DNA from: Orobanche coerulescens
Lineage: Eukaryota; Streptophyta; Magnoliopsida; Lamiales; Orobanchaceae
Reading direction: 5' to 3'
Length of the DNA: 64,000 nucleotides
NCBI GenBank assembly: GCA_033398695.1
Contig: CM065802.1
Location: 150,770,096 to 150,834,095 of the forward strand
The notes under the pieces were generated by a model. It had not been told where the DNA came from. It made no database searches and saw only the letters and a list, made by a program, of their open reading frames with translations. The position numbers and the translations under genes are program-made. Of the stretch, positions 57,710 through 64,000 are shown piece by piece. Within the stretch, counting starts at the first letter, position 1, and each line of letters begins with the position of its first letter.

Positions 57710-60112
57710 TGTAATACCCCAAAATAGGCGGCTATTACAGTGTCGTGGAACCCCAACTGGGACCCACTAGGCGACTGAAGATTAATGAATTAAATAATAT
57801 AATTAGAGTACAGAACCACATTATATTACCAAATACTCCGATGAGGAGCTTTAAGTACCATACACCCAGGAATACAGAATACTTGTACATTTTATATGAA
57901 GATAAAATATACAAACCTGAATAAATGAACATTCAACCGGAAGTTTGTAGCGGAAATAAATAGAAGAAAGACATGAAAGACTGAAAGGACTGGGCCCCCC
58001 TACTAGTATCACGGGGACTCCTCGCCGTCAACGTTCTCTTCACGTGCTTTTGCCTTTCCATGACCTGAAAACAATATCCCCCAACGGGGTCAGTTACACA
58101 GAACAATAATCCTCAAGAGTTGAATAAACAAAATCATGAAATATCCTTAGTTATGAATTTAAGCTGAAGAGGAGCATCATAGTACGCCCGTAATGGAATG
58201 TGCACGTGCATAAGACGAGTGTCCGGACACACCCGCCCTTGTACCTAATTAGTCTCACGGAGGTACGTTACCGTGTCCACAGTCCAATGTGTCGGTGAAC
58301 CCAACACAAGACTATCGTGTGCCCGACTAAAAATTCCACATATCCCTACCCGGCCACGCAATATGAACCCAGAAGGTAACACGATCAAAAGTGACCAATG
58401 AACATAATCAATAACAATCCGACAAGGGTCAAGAATGACTCACCGAGATGAGATAATAATGTAATAAATGGTAGCTCATTGAAATGATTTGGAACCGTCG
58501 TTCCAGGTGAATGAAATGATTATTTGACAATTACAAGTCTCAATACGGTTAATACATTATGAATGGGTTATGATTATGAATGAACAACAACGAAAGGAAT
58601 GAGTATCCTTTTAACCGAGAAAGAATTAACTTACTCAACACCGGTGAAGAAAGTCCTTCCACGAACAAATGTCCTAAATGAGGTGTCGGTCGCTCGAACA
58701 ACCTTGAATAACACAATTACAAACAATCCGTTCAATATACGTATCAAGTACGATTATAACTAACTCCAAACGTCGATATGACAAATCCAAGTTCATTAGG
58801 ACATTATAACAAACACGTTGTAACCAATCTTCGATTGGTTACAATCAACCTCAATCATATCCATATCAAACTTCCAACGAGTGTTTCAACCCATCAAAAC
58901 ATCTTAAATACAACCAATAGTCCAAAAATGAATACTCAATTCGAGATTACAACAACCTCTAATCGAAAAACCCCCAAATCCAATTCAGTAATCAAAATGT
59001 TCTTGAATAAACCCAAATAATCCGATGATAATCCTTAACAATTCATAATCACAAGTATATCACTTCATATATCATGATTATCACATCCAAAACATCATAT
59101 CCCAACTCAAAATCGAAATCCATGATGTTGAAGAATTTACCTTTGAAGATCCAAACACTTCGATCCGATGAATTCGTGTTAAATCGACTATCCAAGCTTC
59201 CCAATCCAAGAAAATCTCTCCCAATAACTTCTCTCTCGAAACTCAAGTGAAGAAATGAGAAAAATGACCTCAACCCGTCTAGGTGCTTAAGTAATGCCAT
59301 TGTTACGGCTGTAACTCGGCCAACATACGGCCGTAACATTCCCAAGTCAACGGCCTTACGGCCGTAACCAGCCATCTCGTACGGCCGTAACTCGTCTTTG
59401 TCCAGGACCGCTGATCATACGGCCGCATTCGCACTTTGCCTTACGGGCGTAACTCGACTGATACGGCCATACTCGGCAAAACTTACGGGCGTATGAAGCC
59501 CTCGTCGAAACTGCCTGGGCACCTTGATCGAAACATACGGCCGTAACCAGCCAAGCCTTACGGCCGTACCTGCCTCAACTTACGTCCGTATGCCGCAACC
59601 CTTACGGCCGTAAGTCATATTCGTCCGAACTGTCCTGAAAACAACGAACGCATGTTACGACCATATCCGCCTATCCTTACGGCCGTAACTCACCTTCGTC
59701 CAAAACATCCCTAAACCAGCGAATGCATGTTACGGCCATAATGCCTGATTAGTTACCGCCGTAACTCGCTGCTGGAAGTGATAAAAAATCCGACTAGTCC
59801 GTTTTCACTACAATTGATGAATGATCCGACATACCATACGTATGTGAATGAAAACAAGTCCAACACATGCCATAGATGATACTTCCAACACAAGACTACC
59901 AATCACGATGATAATGATAATACTCTCGGCTCGTTACTCAAACGAAGGCGAAAGACGATCGGTAATTGATACACGGCTAAAAATACGCCAACAATGAATA
60001 CAATGAATGAACGTGAATGATGAATGATTATTAATGAGTGAAATTTACTGAGTGACAATTAGTGAATGATAATTACTGAATGATAATGAATGAATTACAA
60101 CCGGGTATTACA
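57710..60112 (-). repeat. A2 5' LTR (2,403 bp)
   Basis: On the minus strand it starts TGTAATACCCGGTTGTAATTC at 60112 and ends GGGGTATTACA at 57710. Shares termini and layout with the A1 LTRs but is clearly diverged. Confidence 0.92.
59302..59770 (-). repeat. Palindromic TTACGGCCGTAA array, A2 5' LTR
   Basis: Starts include 59302, 59325, 59356, 59379, 59417, 59441, 59461 and 59483, with neighbours mostly 20-24 bp apart. Further units continue to about 59770. Confidence 0.85.
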
Positions 60113-60117
60113 TGAAG
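60113..60117. repeat. Target-site duplication of A2, right copy (TGAAG)
   Basis: Matches 53275-53279; without A2 the F gag frame continues through it. Confidence 0.88.
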
Positions 60118-63100
60118 CCGCATAAGTTTTGGGATGGACTTCGTGACTGGATCCATCACAGTCTGTTGGCCAAGGGAGGATGTCCTACATCGAGGAAGAG
60201 AAATAGATAGAGCCCCAAACCATGTCGGTATGTTGTCAGTTTCTAATATCCAGGTTATGGTGTTGTTTGATTCGGGTGCATTTCATTCATTCATCTCTAG
60301 GAAGCTTTGTACTATGATTGGTTGTAGAAGTAGTAAAGCCCCTAGATCTCGGTTAGTTAGTATGCCTGCGAGGGGAGTAGTGTGTGTAGACCCGATAACT
60401 AACAATGTGAAGATCGGTATTAATGAACATAGCTTCTTAGCCAACTTGCACATAGTAGAACTTGGCGATTTTGATGTCATCTTGAGTATGGATTGGTTAG
60501 ACAATCATAGAGCTGTAGTCGAATGCTCCGAGAGGAGAGTAACTTTATGTCCATCTATCGATGTCAAAACCGTATTCGAGGGAGTAAGACACTCTAGTAC
60601 CCCGAAGGTGATTTCAGCCATGAAAGCGGTGAAAATATTGAAGAAGCGTAGTTGCCAAGGATTCTGGGTGAATGTGATGGGGAAAACAACTTCGGAGAAG
60701 ATGGTAGCTGATGTACCTATCATCAAGGAGTATCCAGATGTCTTTCCCGAAGACTTGCCCGGAGTACCGCCGAGTCGTCGAGTTGAGTTCTCGATTGATT
60801 TAGTGCCAGGAGCGGCACCGATATCGAAAGCTCCCTATAGGATGGCGCCTAAGGAATTACAAGAGCTGAAAGTACAACTCCAGGAACTGCTCGACTATAG
60901 ATTTATCCGACCGAGTGTTTCGCCATGGGGTGCGCCAGTGCTCTTCGTGAAGAAAAAGGACGGAAGTTTGAGGATGTGCATAGACTATCGTGAACTTAAT
61001 CGACTCACGATAAAGAATAAATATCCATTTCCTAGAACAGAGGACCTATTCGATCAACTTGGAGGCTCGGGCTTATTCTCGAAAATAGATTTGAGATCCG
61101 GATATCACTAACTGAGGATTAAGGATGATGATATCCCGAAGACAACATTTCAAACCTGATATGGACAATATGAGTTTATAGTGATGCCCTTTGGTTTGAC
61201 TAATGCGCCAGCGGTATTCATGGACCTCATGAACCGTGTTTTTTCAACCTTATTTGGATAAGTTTGTCATTGTGTTCATAGATGACATACTTGTATATTC
61301 AAAGACCAAGGTTGAACATGAGCAGCATCTTAGAACAGTATTGGGAATACTGCGCAAGGAGAAGTTGTATGCGAAGTTCAACAAGTGTGAATTCTGGCTT
61401 AACCGAGTTGCATTTCTGGGACATGTGGTCACTTCTAAAGGAATTGAGGTTGACCCGATTAAAGTTGAGGCAGTCAATGATTGGAATGTACCAAGTAATG
61501 CGAATGAAGTCCGCAGCTTCTTGGGATTAGCCGGTTATTATCGAAGATTTATCGAGGGATTTTTGAAGATAGCTGCACCTATGACTAGATTGACTAGAAA
61601 GGGAGAAGTTTTCTTATGGAATGAGAAATGCGAAAAGAGTTTCCAAGAACTTAAACGAAGATTGACTGCAACACCAGTTTTGACCATCCCCGATCCGATG
61701 AGAAAATTCGTCATCTACAGTGATGCATTCAAGCAAGGCTTGGGATGTGTATTGATGCAAGAAGGTAAGGTAGTTGCCTATGCTTCGAGACAGTTGAAAC
61801 CACACGAGCTGAACTACCCTTCTCATGATTTGGAATTAGCAGCGGTAGTTTATGCCTTGAAGATTTGGAGACATTACCTTTATGGAGGTAAGTGTGAAAT
61901 TTATACAGACCACAAAAGTCTGAAATATATTTTCACACAAAAGGAATTGAATATGAGGCAACACAGATGGCTTGAGTTGGTCAAAGACTACGATTATACA
62001 ATTGATTACCACCCTGGTAAAGCAAACATAGTTGCTGATGCACTGAGCCGTAAGGCGAGAGGAGACCTAACTTGTTTGTTGACCAAAGAGGAAAGCTTAG
62101 TCAAGGAATTTGCAAGTATGAACGTTGAGATGGCTACACCATCGAATCCAGTTGAGTTGTTATTAGATAGTTTGGTGGTACAACCAATCTTGAGGGAACA
62201 GATCAAAAAAGGTCAAGGACAAGACGACTTTTTGGTCAAGATGAAAGAACGTACTCTTTCAGGTGAGGATAAGGGATCCAGTGTGTCCGATGATGGCACA
62301 ATGTACTATGAAGGGAGGATCTGTGTGCCCAATGTTGTCAAGTTGAGAGAAGCGATATTGAAGGAGACACATAGTACTCCGTAGACAGCACGCCCTGGGA
62401 GTACAAAGATGTATCAAGATCTTAAGGGGACATTTTGGTGGGAAGGTTTGAAAAGAGATATGGCAGACTTTGTCAGAAAGTGTATAGTTTGTCAACAAGT
62501 GAAGGCAGAACACCAACGCCCCTTTGGATTACTTAAATCACTTCATATCCCAGAATGGAAATGGGAACACATTACGATGGACTTTGTGGTAGTTTTGCCT
62601 CGAACGAAAAGAGGAAACCACGCCATTTGGGTTGTTGTGGACCGACTCACAAAGTCAGCTCACTTCATCCCAGTCAAGATGAACTTTCGAATGATTAGTA
62701 TGCTCAACTCTACATCCGTGAGATTATTAAATTACATGGAGTGCCAGTCTCTATAGTATCCGAAAGGGATACCCGTTTCCCATCGTGTTTTTGGGAGAGT
62801 TTGCAAGAAGCCTTGGGAACGCAGTTGAATTTTAGTACGGCCTATCATCCTCAGACTGATGGTCAGTCCGAGAGGACCATTCAGATCCTTGAGGATATGT
62901 TGCGAGCATGTGTGTTAGACATGGGCATAATTGGGAACGACTATTTCCTTTGGTAGAATTCGCTTACAACAACAGTTACCAGTTGACAATCGGCATGACA
63001 CCGTATGAAGACTTATACGGTAGGAAGTGTCGATCACCACTGTATTGAGATAAGGTAGGTGAAATGAAAATTTTGGGTCCCGAGATGATCGATCAGAAAG

Positions 63101-63591
63101 TTGGTATGGTGGATAAGATTCGTGAGAGGATCAAGATAGCACAGGATCGTCAGAAGTCTTACGCCGACAAGCGTAGGAAGGATCTGGAATTCTGTGTTGG
63201 CGACAAGGTATTCCTGAAGCTATATCCTACCAAGGGAATTGTTCGTTTTGGTCCAAGGAGCAAGTTGAGACCAAGATACATTGGGTCGTTCGGAATTCTT
63301 GAACGAATTGGAGAATTAGCTTACCGCTTGGCTTTACCCCCAGAACTTTCGGCTGTGCACAACGTCTTCCACGTATCATTGTTGAGGAAGTATGTGCACG
63401 ATCCCAGCCACGTCATCAACTATACCGCCGTGGAGATGAACAAAGATCTTACCTATGAAGAACAACCAGAACTGAATCTCGACCGATCAGTCCGGCAGTT
63501 AAGAAACAAAGAGAAGGTGTTTGTCAAGATCCAATGGCGTAACCACAGTAAAGATGAAGCCACTTGGGAGCGCGAGGAATAACTTCAAACT
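60118..63591 (+). pseudogene. pol: F gag remainder and pol: protease, RT, RNase H, integrase, chromodomain
   Basis: [10 protein letters not shown] ends the capsid piece; the Gag C-terminus and knuckle are deleted before the protease ([13 protein letters not shown] near 60260). RT begins near 60730 and has [20 protein letters not shown]. Two stops at 61112 and near 61158 look like C-to-T changes. A shift near 61235 follows, then an intact [11 protein letters not shown]. RNase H ([36 protein letters not shown]) is open to 62384. The integrase zinc finger and core ([37 protein letters not shown]) are split by three shifts. The C-terminal frame (63064-63582) has the GPY/F region and VKIQWRNHSKDEATWERE. 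A TAA cuts the last 11 or so codons. It is the best-preserved Pol in the window. Confidence 0.9.
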
Positions 63592-63645
63592 CGTTATCCG
63601 AATTTCTTCAATCAAGGTATGTCATTTATTTTCGAGGACGAAAAT

Positions 63646-63664
63646 TTTTCTAAGAGGGGTAGGA
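63646..63664 (+). other. F polypurine tract
   Basis: TTTCTAAGAGGGGTAGGA precedes the 3' LTR and follows the GAGGACGAAAATTT block. Confidence 0.75.
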
Positions 63665-64000
63665 TGTAATATCCGTCATTTTCATACTGTAATATTATTA
63701 TTTATAATAATATTATAATGCATTTCATTTTATTTAATTTCATTTAGAAGATCATGAACATTTATTTCGACGTATCACAAGTCCTAGCTCGAGTCATTTC
63801 GTCATATATTCAAGTGGTCATTATTTATGTTATAATAGTGTTATTAATTATTCAAGTATAACACTAACACTATCATTAATATTATCATTATTATTAATAA
63901 TACAATTTTTTATTAAGTATTAATATTATTATTATTATCTTTATTATTTTCAGATTTTTATTATCAACATTTCCAATTAATTGTTATTCTACATTTACTA
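63665..64000 (+). repeat. F 3' LTR (first 336 bp, runs out of window)
   Basis: Matches 45274 onward with few differences (for example TATCC for TACCC). Confidence 0.9.

Larger units (their letters stand above)
53280..60112 (-). mobile_element. A2: internally deleted chromovirus of the A1 family, minus strand
   Basis: The target duplication TGAAG (53275-53279 and 60113-60117) brackets it. It has a full 5' LTR, primer site, and a gag-protease-RT frame. At 54780 the RT joins directly to the middle of the 3' LTR. The rest of RT, RNase H, integrase, chromodomain, polypurine tract and the U3 half of the 3' LTR are gone. Confidence 0.93.
45274..64000 (+). mobile_element. F: chromovirus (Tekay/Del-like), right end outside window, carrying two insertions
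   Basis: LTR starts TGTAATACCCGTCATTTTC at 45274 and TGTAATATCCGTCATTTTC at 63665; primer site, gag and pol lie between. Harbinger (48372-52395) and A2 (53280-60112) are nested inside. Without them the visible part is about 7.9 kb. It inserted into the C 3' LTR. Confidence 0.92.

Overview
This window is plant nuclear DNA made almost entirely of nested transposable elements; I found no host gene. The plant signature is long-LTR Ty3/gypsy chromoviruses (termini TGTAATA..TTACA, primer site TGGTATCRGAGC, Pol ending in a chromodomain), a Ty1/copia element, a CACTA (En/Spm) element, a PIF/Harbinger element, a LINE scrap and a gag-only LTR retrotransposon. Such layering is typical of pericentromeric or other heterochromatin in a large plant genome. 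I cannot name the species.

Left block (1-23.2 kb). A CACTA element (17000-23226, minus) was cut by an LTR of family D (remnant 16728-16999). That was entered by a minus-strand chromovirus LTR, C' (5' end at 16727). C' was then entered by a gag-only non-autonomous LTR element TG1 (1-3963, left end outside the window) and by a complete chromovirus A1 (5671-16110, 5-bp target duplication GTGCG).

Right block (23.2-64 kb). A minus-strand chromovirus E (about 23.4-37.8 kb) has its 3' LTR split by a Copia element (23906-32416, duplication ATTAA) with a duplicated flank, and its gag cut at 37826 by chromovirus C (plus). C's 3' LTR is cut at 45274 by chromovirus F (plus, running out of the window). 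F carries two insertions: a PIF/Harbinger element (48372-52395, duplication TTA) two bases from the end of its 5' LTR, and a deleted chromovirus A2 (53280-60112, minus, duplication TGAAG) in its gag. A2 belongs to the same family as A1.

All coding regions carry stops, frameshifts or deletions, so nothing here is clearly autonomous. F pol and the Harbinger transposase are least damaged.

The most unusual signal is in the LTR promoter regions of the chromoviruses. Families A, C/C' and E each carry a dense array of 12-bp palindrome-like units, just upstream of the TATA box in C, C' and E and at the equivalent place in A. Units repeat at about 22 bp, close to two helical turns. The unit sequence differs by family (TTACGGCCGTAA, TAGCGCACGCTA, TTACGTACGTAA) but follows one plan, TWRCG-NN-CGYWA. 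The phase holds across the A1 insertion once A1 and one target copy are removed.
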